From positions 186,001 through 250,000 of the forward strand of contig NZ_JAKSYM010000402.1 of the NCBI RefSeq assembly GCF_022829545.1: a stretch of 64,000 nt of DNA. Reading direction: 5' to 3'. A model generated the notes under the pieces. The model was not told the origin of the DNA. It did no database searches and was given only the letters and a program-made list of their open reading frames with translations. Positions 44,431 through 51,928 of the stretch are shown here, piece after piece. Numbering within the stretch: the stretch's first letter is position 1; each line of letters opens with the position of its first letter. Made by a program: the position numbers and the translations under genes. The stretch is from Methylobacterium sp. J-030 (GTDB lineage: Bacteria; Pseudomonadota; Alphaproteobacteria; Rhizobiales; Beijerinckiaceae).

Positions 44431-44456
44431 GCCGTGGCCCGCTGGGCGGTCACGGC
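44431..44456 (-). promoter_or_regulatory. pufQ-pufB intercistronic hairpin
   Basis: GCCGTG...CACGGC enclose an inner GCCC-GCT-GGGC stem, giving a bulged hairpin in the 124-base gap between pufQ and pufB. A structured region at this place is known in Rhodobacter as an RNA-processing site that generates the stable pufBA 5' end. Similar function here is inferred. Confidence 0.5.
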
Positions 44457-44502
44457 TTGACTTCCCCCGCGTCACCGGACGGAAGCATCTCGAGCAGGGC
44501 GC

Positions 44503-44763
44503 TCAGCCCATGAAGGCGAAGGGGATCGCCTGAACCGCCATGGCGCGAGCCTCGCCGAAGACCGAGCGGCGCGTCGGTGCCACGCCCGGACGGGCGACCT
44601 CGCGGGCAGGCCTCACCCGGTTCACCGCCGCCGCAGCGAGGAAGAACGGGTAGGTCGCCGCCAGGATCAGCCGGAACTGGATCGCCTCCTGGTGCTGGCG
44701 GCCGGTCAGGACCATCGTGCGCATCGGCAGGTCTCCTCTGGGTGAAACGGAAAGCTGGCTCAT
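44503..44763 (-). CDS. pufQ: PufQ-like bacteriochlorophyll/photosynthetic complex assembly protein
   Basis: An 86-residue small membrane protein. The core (QHQEAIQFRLILAATYPFFLAAAAVNRV) matches the single membrane span of the PufQ family, which stimulates bacteriochlorophyll synthesis, perhaps as a carrier of intermediates. A basic region with RRSVFGEARAMAVQAIPFAFMG follows. Its start overlaps the bchZ stop by four bases, so it is translationally coupled to bchZ and leads the puf genes. Family members are divergent, so identity rests on pattern and position together. Confidence 0.85.
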   Translation of the reverse strand: MSQLSVSPRGDLPMRTMVLTGRQHQEAIQFRLILAATYPFFLAAAAVNRVRPAREVARPGVAPTRRSVFGEARAMAVQAIPFAFMG

Positions 44764-46226
44764 GCCGGGATCCCCCCGGCGAGATCGGCCCGGGCCCGCG
44801 CCACGTGAGCGGGCGCCACGGCCTCGGATTCGGCGTCGCGGGCGGCGCGCTCGGCGGCGTCGCGCAGGCGCTTGGCGGCGGAGATGCGGGCGAGCACCGG
44901 CTGCGACTCCACCAAGGTGTCGAGCGCCTGTCGGGCGTCTTCGTCCCAGGGCAGCTCCGCGTGGCGCCGCGCCGGGGTGGCCTCGACCTTATCCAGGTCG
45001 CGGGCGAGCGGCAGAATGTGGAAGAGGGTGTCGAACAGGGCGTTGCAGACCTCCTGGACGAGGTAGGTCGCCCCGGCGTAGCCCATGAACGGCGTGCCGG
45101 TGTGCCGCCGGATGATCGCGCCGGGGAACGAGGCCGGGACGTAGGTCGCCCGGGCGCCGCACTCGGCGAGGTACATCCGCTCGTTGAACGAGCCGAACAG
45201 CACGAGCGGGGGCTTGGCGGCGATCACAGCCCGCACCGCGGCGTTGTCGGGCTTCAGACCGGCCGAGCGCCCGAAGGCGAAATGGCAGGGCAGCCCCATC
45301 TCGTCTTCGAGGAAGTGGCGCACGCCCCGGGCGTAGGTCTCGGTGGCGACGATGCCGAAGCTCGCCGTCCCGAAGAAGTCCTGAGTCACCGAACGCCAAA
45401 GGTCCCAGACCGGCTTGATCGTGGTGTGGCGCTCGCGCTCGATGAACGGCTCGGGATCGAGCCCGAGGATTTCGCCGAGCGAGCGCAGGAACTTGGTGGT
45501 CGAGAGGATGCCGATCGGCGCCTGCAGGTAGGGCCGCTCCAGATCCTCGCAGAGCAGCCGGCCGAACTCGCGGTAGAGGCAGATGTTGGCGTCGGCGTTG
45601 ACGAGCTTGGGCACGTCCGCGAGGTGCGAGCCGAGCGGGAAGGTCAGGTTCACCTCGGCGCCAATCCCCTCCACCAGCCGCCGGATCTCGGCGAGGTCGG
45701 AGGGCATGTTGAAGGTGCCGTAGGCCGGGCCGATCAGGTTCACCTGCGGCTTCTCGCCGGGCTTCTTCTCCGGCCGGGCCGGGATACCCTTCTTGGCGAA
45801 TTTCTTGGCGCCGTATTCCTGCCAGAGCCAGCGCATGGCGCGGTCGGCGGCCTGCCACTGGTCCTCATCGATGGTGCGCGGCAGGAAGCGCTGGAGGCCG
45901 GTGCCCTCCGGCGTCACGCCGCCGCCGATCATCTCGGCGATGGAGCCCGTGACGACCACGCTTGGCTGGCCGGGATCGAGGGTGGCGTGGGCGCGCTTCA
46001 TGGCGCCCTCGGTGCCGTGGCGGCCGAGTTCTTCCTCCGCCAGGCCCGTGACGACGATCGGCAGCTCGTGCGGCGGCAGCGCGTCGGTGTAGTGCAGCAC
46101 CGAGGTGACCGGCAGGTTCTCGCAGCCCACGGGGCCGTCGATGACGACCTGCAGGCCCTTGATCGCCGTGAAGACGTAGACCGCGCCCCAGTATCCGCCG
46201 GCCCTGTCGTGATCGAGGATCAGCAT
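44760..46226 (-). CDS. bchZ: chlorophyllide a reductase subunit Z
   Basis: A 488-residue subunit of the nitrogenase-like enzyme (BchXYZ) that reduces the C7-C8 bond of chlorophyllide a on the way to bacteriochlorophyll a. The ATG at 46226 gives MLILDHDRAGGYWGAVYVFTAIKGLQVVIDGPVGCENLPVT, with a cluster-ligating Cys, and the nitrogenase-like VVVTGSIAEMIGGG and PFMGYAGATYLVQEVCN. The C-terminal 60 residues are Ala/Arg-rich. A reading beginning further upstream at 46985 is only the shadow of bchY. bchY stop and bchZ start share a base (TGATG), and bchZ overlaps pufQ. Confidence 0.95.
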   Translation of the reverse strand: MLILDHDRAGGYWGAVYVFTAIKGLQVVIDGPVGCENLPVTSVLHYTDALPPHELPIVVTGLAEEELGRHGTEGAMKRAHATLDPGQPSVVVTGSIAEMIGGGVTPEGTGLQRFLPRTIDEDQWQAADRAMRWLWQEYGAKKFAKKGIPARPEKKPGEKPQVNLIGPAYGTFNMPSDLAEIRRLVEGIGAEVNLTFPLGSHLADVPKLVNADANICLYREFGRLLCEDLERPYLQAPIGILSTTKFLRSLGEILGLDPEPFIERERHTTIKPVWDLWRSVTQDFFGTASFGIVATETYARGVRHFLEDEMGLPCHFAFGRSAGLKPDNAAVRAVIAAKPPLVLFGSFNERMYLAECGARATYVPASFPGAIIRRHTGTPFMGYAGATYLVQEVCNALFDTLFHILPLARDLDKVEATPARRHAELPWDEDARQALDTLVESQPVLARISAAKRLRDAAERAARDAESEAVAPAHVARARADLAGGIPA

Positions 46227-47755
46227 CACGCCATCTCCCCGATCGGCTTCTTGGGACCTTCGATCTTCGGGCCCTGGCGGCGCTGCGGCACCTCCTGCCA
46301 TACCCCCGCCGCGTGGCCGGTGCCGACACCCTCGAAGAAGGCGCGCATCGCGTCGAACCGTGCCTTGTTGCCGAGCGCCGCGTTGATCACGGTGGCCAGC
46401 GAGCCGGCGCCGGCCGCGCCCATCAGCGGGCGGGCCGAGATCAGGTTGGTGAAGTAGAGCGCCGGCGTGCCGCGCTCCTTGGCCCGCTGCACCACCGGCG
46501 TCGTGCCGATGGCGAGATCGGGCTTCAGCGAGTCGAGCGCGTAGAGGTCGTCCTCCAGGGAGGCCCGGTAGCGCACCTCGGTGCCGCGGGCCTCGAGCCA
46601 GTCGCGGTCGGCTTCGGACCAGGGCGTGCGCGGGCAGGCGGTGCCGACATAGGGCACCTCGGCGCCGCTCTCGATCAGGAGGCGCGCCACCAGCAATTCC
46701 GAGCCCTCGTAGCCCGAGAGCGTGATCCGGCCCTTGATCGGCATCGCGCCGAGCGCGCCGCGGATGCCGGGCAGGATCCGGTTCTTGGCCGTCTCGACGG
46801 TGGCGCGGGCAACGCCACAGGCCTCGCCGATCCGGTCGAGCCAGTCGGCGGTGCCATCGACGCCCACCGGTGCCGAGCCGACGATCGGGCGGCCCGCCGC
46901 CTCGAACTCGCGAATGGAGGCGGTGTAGAATGGGTGGATCGCCGCCACCGCGGCACAGTCGAGGGCGGCATAGAGCTCGCGCCACTCGCGGGTCGGCACG
47001 ACCGGCCCGGCCGACAGCCCGAGCGGCTCCAGGAGCGCGCCGATCACCACCGGGTCGGCGGGAAACACCTCCCCGAGGAGCGCCACGCTCGGGCGCTCCG
47101 AGCGGCCGCCTCGGGGCGCCGCGACAGGACCCCGCTCGGCTTCGCCGCGGGCGACCTTCAGCATGGCACCGGCCAGGACATCCTTCGCCTCGGCGTGAGT
47201 CGGAACGCCGAAGCCCGGCACGTCGATGCCGATCACTCGCACGCCGTCGATCTCTTTGGGAAGGAGGCGCAGCGGCACGCCGGAGGCGGTAGGCACGCAG
47301 AGGTTGATGACGACGACGGCGTCGTAATCCTCAGGCTTGGCGGTGGCGTGGACTGCCTCGCGGATGTCCTCGAACAGCTTGCCGGTGACCAGCGTCTCCG
47401 AGTTGAACGGTACGTAGCCGACACTGCGCTTCGCCCCGTAGAAATGCGACGTGAAGGTCAGCCCGTAGACGCAGCAGGCCGAGCCAGACAGGATCGTGGC
47501 GGTGCGGCGCATGCGCAGGCCGACACGCAGCGAGCCGAAGGCCGGGCACATGCTCTGCGGCTGGTCGTGCGGACCCTGCGGATAATCGCTGCGCAGCTGC
47601 GCCAGCGTCTCTGACATGCCGGCGGCTTCCGCAGCCGCCACCATCGCGTCCTTGCCGGCGTGGCAACCGAGCCCGTCGGCTTGCGCCGCCGCGAGGTCGA
47701 CGTTGGCGGGCGCTTTGCAGGCCCGCAGATCGGCGATGTCGAGGGAGACAGCCAT
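46226..47755 (-). CDS. bchY: chlorophyllide a reductase subunit Y
   Basis: A 509-residue NifD-like subunit partnering BchZ. Cysteine-containing SMCPAFGSLRVGLRMRRTATILSGSACCVYGLTF holds cluster ligands, followed by NLCVPTASGVPLRLL and LSGYEGSELLVARLLIESGAEVPYVGTACPRTPW. The ATG at 47755 starts MAVSLDIADLRACKAPANV; earlier in-frame residues are Arg-rich and not family-like. It begins five bases beyond the bchX stop. The C-terminal tail (QRRQGPKIEGPKKPIGEMA) is basic. Confidence 0.95.
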   Translation of the reverse strand: MAVSLDIADLRACKAPANVDLAAAQADGLGCHAGKDAMVAAAEAAGMSETLAQLRSDYPQGPHDQPQSMCPAFGSLRVGLRMRRTATILSGSACCVYGLTFTSHFYGAKRSVGYVPFNSETLVTGKLFEDIREAVHATAKPEDYDAVVVINLCVPTASGVPLRLLPKEIDGVRVIGIDVPGFGVPTHAEAKDVLAGAMLKVARGEAERGPVAAPRGGRSERPSVALLGEVFPADPVVIGALLEPLGLSAGPVVPTREWRELYAALDCAAVAAIHPFYTASIREFEAAGRPIVGSAPVGVDGTADWLDRIGEACGVARATVETAKNRILPGIRGALGAMPIKGRITLSGYEGSELLVARLLIESGAEVPYVGTACPRTPWSEADRDWLEARGTEVRYRASLEDDLYALDSLKPDLAIGTTPVVQRAKERGTPALYFTNLISARPLMGAAGAGSLATVINAALGNKARFDAMRAFFEGVGTGHAAGVWQEVPQRRQGPKIEGPKKPIGEMA

Positions 47756-47760
47756 GCGCG

Positions 47761-48765
47761 TCAGACCTCGTCGTAAACGACTTCGAGGGACAGCTTGGCC
47801 GCGTGGGCGACGCCGCACATGTCCTCGTGGGTCGCCGGCACCAGAACGACATCGCGGCCGGTCACGTCGCTGGAGAACAGGCCGAGCAGCCCGTCCTGCG
47901 TCAGCGGCGTCGGCCGGTGCGGCGCGGCGTCGGCGACATTGGCGGCGAGGTCCGCGAACAGCGAGCCCCAGCGGCTCTCCGGCCGGCCGATGATCTCGTA
48001 ATTCGCGCTCTTGCGCCGGATGTCGTCGTCGGCCGGGATCGAGGCCAGGACCGGAATTCCGGTGGCGTCCGCGAAGGCCTGGGCCTCGCCGGTGCCGTCA
48101 TCCTTGTTGATCACGAGGCCGCCGACGCCGACATTGCCGCCGAGCTTGCGGAAATACTCCACCGCCGAGCAGACGTTGTTGGCGACGTAGAGCGATTGCA
48201 GGTCGTTCGAGCCGACCACGATCACCTTCTGGCACATGTCCCGGGCGATCGGCAGGCCGAACCCGCCGCAGACCACGTCGCCGAGGAAGTCGAGCAGGAC
48301 GAAGTCGAAGCCCCAGTCGTGGAAGCCGAGCTTCTCCAGCAGCTCGAAGCCGTGGATGATGCCACGCCCGCCGCAGCCGCGCCCGACCTCGGGACCGCCG
48401 AGTTCCATGGCGTAGACGCCGTCGCGCTTGAAGCAGACGTCTCCGATGGCGACTGCCTCGCCGGCGAGCTTCTTCCGGGTCGAAGTCTCGATGATGGTCG
48501 GGCAGGCCTTGCCGCCGAAGAGCAGCGAGGTCGTGTCGCTCTTCGGGTCGCAGCCGATCAGCAGCACCTTCTTGCCCTGTTGGGCCATCATGTAGCTGAG
48601 GTTGGCCAGCGTGAACGACTTGCCGATGCCACCCTTGCCGTAGATCGCGATGATCTGCGTTTCTTTCTTCACCGGCGCGGTGGCCACGGCATCGGGCTCG
48701 ATCGCGGCCTCGGCGCGGAGCTGGGTCGCTTGGCTGAGGGCGGCCTTGTTGAGTTGAACGTTCAC
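47761..48765 (-). CDS. bchX: chlorophyllide a reductase iron protein (subunit X)
   Basis: A 334-residue NifH-like ATPase that delivers electrons to BchYZ. The P-loop YGKGGIGKSFT is at residues 42-52, switch I follows at CDPKSDTTSLL, and the cysteines that bridge the dimer's 4Fe-4S cluster are in GRGCGGRGI and DVVCGGFGLPIARD. The roughly 35-residue N-terminal arm before the P-loop distinguishes BchX from BchL. The start overlaps the stop of bchC by four bases. Confidence 0.97.
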   Translation of the reverse strand: MNVQLNKAALSQATQLRAEAAIEPDAVATAPVKKETQIIAIYGKGGIGKSFTLANLSYMMAQQGKKVLLIGCDPKSDTTSLLFGGKACPTIIETSTRKKLAGEAVAIGDVCFKRDGVYAMELGGPEVGRGCGGRGIIHGFELLEKLGFHDWGFDFVLLDFLGDVVCGGFGLPIARDMCQKVIVVGSNDLQSLYVANNVCSAVEYFRKLGGNVGVGGLVINKDDGTGEAQAFADATGIPVLASIPADDDIRRKSANYEIIGRPESRWGSLFADLAANVADAAPHRPTPLTQDGLLGLFSSDVTGRDVVLVPATHEDMCGVAHAAKLSLEVVYDEV

Positions 48766-49700
48766 GCCGCGTCCCTCCAGTCGAGGATCATCTTCAGGCA
48801 GGCGGGATCGGAGAAGGCGATGCGATAGGCGCCTTCGGCCTGCGCGGCAGAAACTCGATGGGTGATCAGCCCGTCGAGCGAGAGGCGGCCGTCGTCGATC
48901 AGGCGCGTCACGGCCGCGAGGTCGTCCGGGCGGAACTCGGCCGAGATCCGGATCCGGGCCTCGCGCATGAAGGCCGGCGGGAAGGCGAAGCTCAGCGGCG
49001 CCTCGTAGAAGCCCGCCAGCACGATCTCGCCGCCGGGCGCCAGACGGGCGATCAGCGCGTCGAGGCCGGAGGCGTCGCCGCTGACATCGGTGATCACCGC
49101 GTAGTCGCGGCGCGGATCATCCTCCGGGACGAGGACCGGGTAACTGTGTTCGCCCGCTAGGCGGACCGGATCCCGCTCCCAGACGGTCGGTGCCGCGCCG
49201 GCTGCCAGCGTCAGGCGTGCAAGCAACCGGCCGAGCACGCCGTGCCCGACGATCAGCGGAGTCGCGCCGGGCCGGATCCCCCCAAGCGCACGATAGGCCG
49301 TCGCCGCTAGGGCGAGGAGACAGGCGGTGTCGCCGAGCGCTGCATCGACCGGCACGAGCCGGCTGGCGGGCGCGACCAGATGGGAGGCGGCGCCGCCGAA
49401 CAGGCCGCGCACCGCGCCGAAGCAGCGGGCACCGGGTACGAAGACGGTCTGGCCGACCCGGACGGCCCCAGCGTCATCCGCCTCCACGACCGTGCCGACG
49501 GATTCGTAGCCCGGCACCAACGGGTAGCCCATCCCGGGGAACGGCGGCATGCGGCCCGACCAGAGCAGACGCTCGGTCCCGGTGCTGATGCCGCTCCAGG
49601 TGATCGCGATCACCGCGTCGGACCCGTTGGCGGGCTCCAGCGGCAGCCGCTGGACCGAAAGCTGCTCCGGACGTTCGAGGATGACGGCGAGCGCATCCAT
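48762..49700 (-). CDS. bchC: bacteriochlorophyllide a (3-hydroxyethyl) dehydrogenase
   Basis: A 312-residue zinc-independent alcohol dehydrogenase-like protein oxidising the C3 hydroxyethyl group to acetyl in bacteriochlorophyllide synthesis. The family pattern is seen in TWSGISTGTERLLWSGRMPPFPGMGYPLVPGYESVG, GARCFGAVRGLFGGAASHLV and the Rossmann part PLIVGHGVLGRLLARLTLAAG. ATG at 49700 begins MDALAVILERPEQL, as in other BchC proteins; upstream in-frame residues are not conserved. A PpsR-type box lies 55 bases upstream, so an internal regulated promoter probably starts here within the superoperon. Confidence 0.95.
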   Translation of the reverse strand: MDALAVILERPEQLSVQRLPLEPANGSDAVIAITWSGISTGTERLLWSGRMPPFPGMGYPLVPGYESVGTVVEADDAGAVRVGQTVFVPGARCFGAVRGLFGGAASHLVAPASRLVPVDAALGDTACLLALAATAYRALGGIRPGATPLIVGHGVLGRLLARLTLAAGAAPTVWERDPVRLAGEHSYPVLVPEDDPRRDYAVITDVSGDASGLDALIARLAPGGEIVLAGFYEAPLSFAFPPAFMREARIRISAEFRPDDLAAVTRLIDDGRLSLDGLITHRVSAAQAEGAYRIAFSDPACLKMILDWRDAA

Positions 49701-49754
49701 GGTGGGAATTTCCGCCCTGTTTCCCGCGACTCCCGCAGAAGCGGGGTCGCTATG

Positions 49755-49772
49755 TGTCATCCTAGATAGACA
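49755..49772. promoter_or_regulatory. PpsR/CrtJ box (TGT-N12-ACA) upstream of bchC
   Basis: TGTCATCCTAGATAGACA fits the consensus TGT-N12-ACA exactly. It is 55 bases upstream of the bchC start, in the crtF-bchC gap. PpsR/CrtJ represses bch and crt genes at high oxygen or light by binding pairs of such sites. The match is seen in the sequence; binding is inferred. Confidence 0.75.
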
Positions 49773-49793
49773 TAGAGCAGCGTCAAGTCAGAG

Positions 49794-50924
49794 TTACGAA
49801 ACAGCGCCTGATTTCTGGGCGATCAGCACCCGCGCGAGCAGCGGGCGTCGGGTTTTGGGCTCTCGGACCGAACCGAATCCCGCCTCCCGCAGCATCGTGC
49901 TGAGTTCCCCGCTGCGGCGTGGTCGGCCGGAACCCATGGCCAGTAGGTAGAGGCCGAAATAGGCATCCCCGACGGGCTCGGCCCCCGGCGTTCCGGCCAT
50001 CGGCTCGGCCAGGATCAGGCGACCGCCGGGGGACAGCGCTGCGTGGGCCGCCGCGAGTAGGGCCTGCGCCGGGCGATCGTCGTGATCGTGAACGATCCGC
50101 ACGAGGGAAATGGCGTCGACGCCTGTCGGGAGACCGGCATGGAAGTCGCCGCCGCGGCAGGCGATTCGGTCGCCGAGGCCCAGCTGCGACAGCCGCTTCG
50201 AAGCGCGCTCCGCGACGGCGGGCAGATCGAAGAGGGTCAGGTCGAGCTGCCCATGGCGGGCGGCGACCGCCTCGAGGAAGGCACCCTCGCCGCCGCCGAC
50301 ATCCATCAGGCGCCGTGAGCCGGACAGGTCGCAGGCGTCGAGGACATCCTCGGCGATCATGGCCTGCGAGGCGCCCATCAGGGCGCTGTAGCGGGCATAG
50401 GCCTCGGGCTCGGCCGCGGCGCCGGACGCGTAGGGCCAGTAGCCCGACAGGCGCGTCGGCTGCGCCTGGCCGCGCAGGAGGCGCACCGGATCGGCGAGAT
50501 CGGCGTAGAGCAGCGCGTGGTGCTCCACCATGCCGGCGATCCCGGGATTGCCGATCAGCGCGGCGCCGAGATCCGCGAGCCCGTAGCGGTCGCCCTTGAG
50601 CTCCCGCACCAATCCGAGCGATTCGGCGGCGCGGAGCAGGCGCCGCGCATTGTCCAAGGGCAGGTCGAGCCGGCGCGCCAGCCGGTCGGTGCGCATCGGG
50701 CCATCGGCTAGAATGGCGAACAGATCGAGCCGGATGCAGGCGGTCAGCACCTGCGCGTAGACGAAGCCGGCGCACAGATCGAACAGGGCGCGGGTGTTGC
50801 GGCGGGCGATGCCGCGGGTCAGCGGAAACCCCGCCGCCCAGCGCTGGAACCGCGGGTTCGCCACGAGGCGGTTGCGCCACGCGAGCCACCGGTCGCTCCA
50901 GGCGGCCGATGCCGGCGGATTCAT
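49794..50924 (-). CDS. crtF: hydroxyneurosporene (spheroidene/spirilloxanthin pathway) O-methyltransferase
   Basis: A 376-residue SAM-dependent methyltransferase adding methyl to the 1-hydroxy group of acyclic carotenoids. An N-terminal dimerisation/winged-helix region (ALFDLCAGFVYAQVLTACIRLDLFAIL and MRTDRLARRLDLP) precedes the catalytic domain with SAM loop LMDVGGGEGAFLEAVAARH, acidic LTLFDLPAV and IVHDHDDRPAQALLAAAHAALSPGGRLILAEPM. The start ATG at 50924 gives MNPPASAAWSDRWLAWRNRLV, matching other CrtF. It lies 26 bases after crtE in the superoperon. Confidence 0.93.
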   Translation of the reverse strand: MNPPASAAWSDRWLAWRNRLVANPRFQRWAAGFPLTRGIARRNTRALFDLCAGFVYAQVLTACIRLDLFAILADGPMRTDRLARRLDLPLDNARRLLRAAESLGLVRELKGDRYGLADLGAALIGNPGIAGMVEHHALLYADLADPVRLLRGQAQPTRLSGYWPYASGAAAEPEAYARYSALMGASQAMIAEDVLDACDLSGSRRLMDVGGGEGAFLEAVAARHGQLDLTLFDLPAVAERASKRLSQLGLGDRIACRGGDFHAGLPTGVDAISLVRIVHDHDDRPAQALLAAAHAALSPGGRLILAEPMAGTPGAEPVGDAYFGLYLLAMGSGRPRRSGELSTMLREAGFGSVREPKTRRPLLARVLIAQKSGAVS

Positions 50925-50950
50925 CTCTGCGCCGGGCAGGGACCCGGCGC

Positions 50951-51820
50951 TCAGGCCGCCACCGCCCGCAGGCTCGCGGGCAGAAACAGCCGCACCTGCG
51001 CCTCGATCTCGGCGGTGAGGTCCGCCGCGCCGGGACAATCCGGGATCGCCGCCACGGCCTCGCGAGTGAGGCGCGACAGGCGCTCCAGAGCGCCGCCCGT
51101 CCCGAGGAGCGCTGCGGCGTTCGGGCGCCCGAGCGTGGCATCGCGCCCGGCAGGCTTGCCGATCTCCTCCTGGCGGCAGGCGACGTCCCGCAGATCGTCG
51201 GCCACCTGATAGGCCTCGCCCAGGCATTCGCCGAGCCTGCGCCAGGGTTCCGCCTCGGCTCCGGACGCCGCGGCACCCGCCGCCGTGGCGGCGGCGAACA
51301 GCGCGCCCGTCTTGGCCTGCTGGTAGTCGCTGAGGCTGATATGCGCCTCGGATTCCCAAGCCTGACCGGCCGCGATGCCGGAGGGCGAGCCCGCGGCCCG
51401 GCCGAGAAGGCCGACGAGGCGGCCGAGCCGCCCTGAATAGGGACCCGCCGCCCGAGCCAGCGTCTCGAAGGCGAGCACGATGAGGGCGTCGCCCGTCAGC
51501 ACCGCGATCGGCTGGCCGAAGGCCACGTGGACCGAAGGCTTCTGCCGGCGCATCGGCGCGTCGTCGAAGCACGGCAGATCGTCGTGGACGAGCGACGCGC
51601 AGTGCAGCAGCTCGATCGCCGCCGCCGCCGCCGTTGAGCCGGCCGGATCGTCGTCGCCGCAGGCCTGCGCGACGGAGAGGCAGAGGCGCGGGCGGATCCG
51701 GTGGCCGCCCGGAAACACCGCATAGCGCAGGGCCTCCGCGAGAATTGGCGGCGCCCCCGGGGCCTCCGCGTGCGCCACGGCGCGATCCAGCGCCATCTCG
51801 ATTCGCCGGCCCGACTCCAT
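50951..51820 (-). CDS. crtE: geranylgeranyl diphosphate synthase
   Basis: A 289-residue trans-isoprenyl diphosphate synthase supplying GGPP for carotenoids and the bacteriochlorophyll tail. The first aspartate-rich motif HDDLPCFDD (80-87) and second DDLRD (208-212) are intact; GGHRIRPRLCL and FGQPIAVLTGDALIVLAFE are family segments. ATG at 51820 is chosen for its GGGAGG site eight bases ahead. It is the first gene of the superoperon and divergent from crtD, with TGT-N12-ACA boxes between. Confidence 0.94.
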   Translation of the reverse strand: MESGRRIEMALDRAVAHAEAPGAPPILAEALRYAVFPGGHRIRPRLCLSVAQACGDDDPAGSTAAAAAIELLHCASLVHDDLPCFDDAPMRRQKPSVHVAFGQPIAVLTGDALIVLAFETLARAAGPYSGRLGRLVGLLGRAAGSPSGIAAGQAWESEAHISLSDYQQAKTGALFAAATAAGAAASGAEAEPWRRLGECLGEAYQVADDLRDVACRQEEIGKPAGRDATLGRPNAAALLGTGGALERLSRLTREAVAAIPDCPGAADLTAEIEAQVRLFLPASLRAVAA

Positions 51821-51860
51821 TGCGCCGCCTCCCATGTTATTATGGCTTGTCAGCAACAAG

Positions 51861-51878
51861 TGTCATTTCTTATTGACA
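51861..51878. promoter_or_regulatory. PpsR/CrtJ box in the crtE-crtD promoter gap
   Basis: TGTCATTTCTTATTGACA matches TGT-N12-ACA exactly. An adjacent degenerate copy, TGT-N12-TCA, begins at 51848 and overlaps its left end, so two sites lie nearly side by side as expected for cooperative PpsR tetramers. They sit between the divergent crtE and crtD starts in an AT-rich 108-base gap and could repress both directions. Confidence 0.78.
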
Positions 51879-51928
51879 CTCTCGGGCCGGGAGATCAATC
51901 CCGTTCCGGGGCTGGAAGCGGGGCGAGC

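Noticed and set aside
42964..44763. Search for pufX near the puf genes
   Set aside because: No small frame in the operon resembles PufX; every gap is accounted for by hairpins and ribosome-binding sites.
46227..46985. N-terminal extension of BchZ
   Set aside because: The added residues are the shadow of bchY in another frame, and BchZ homology begins exactly at the ATG at 46226.
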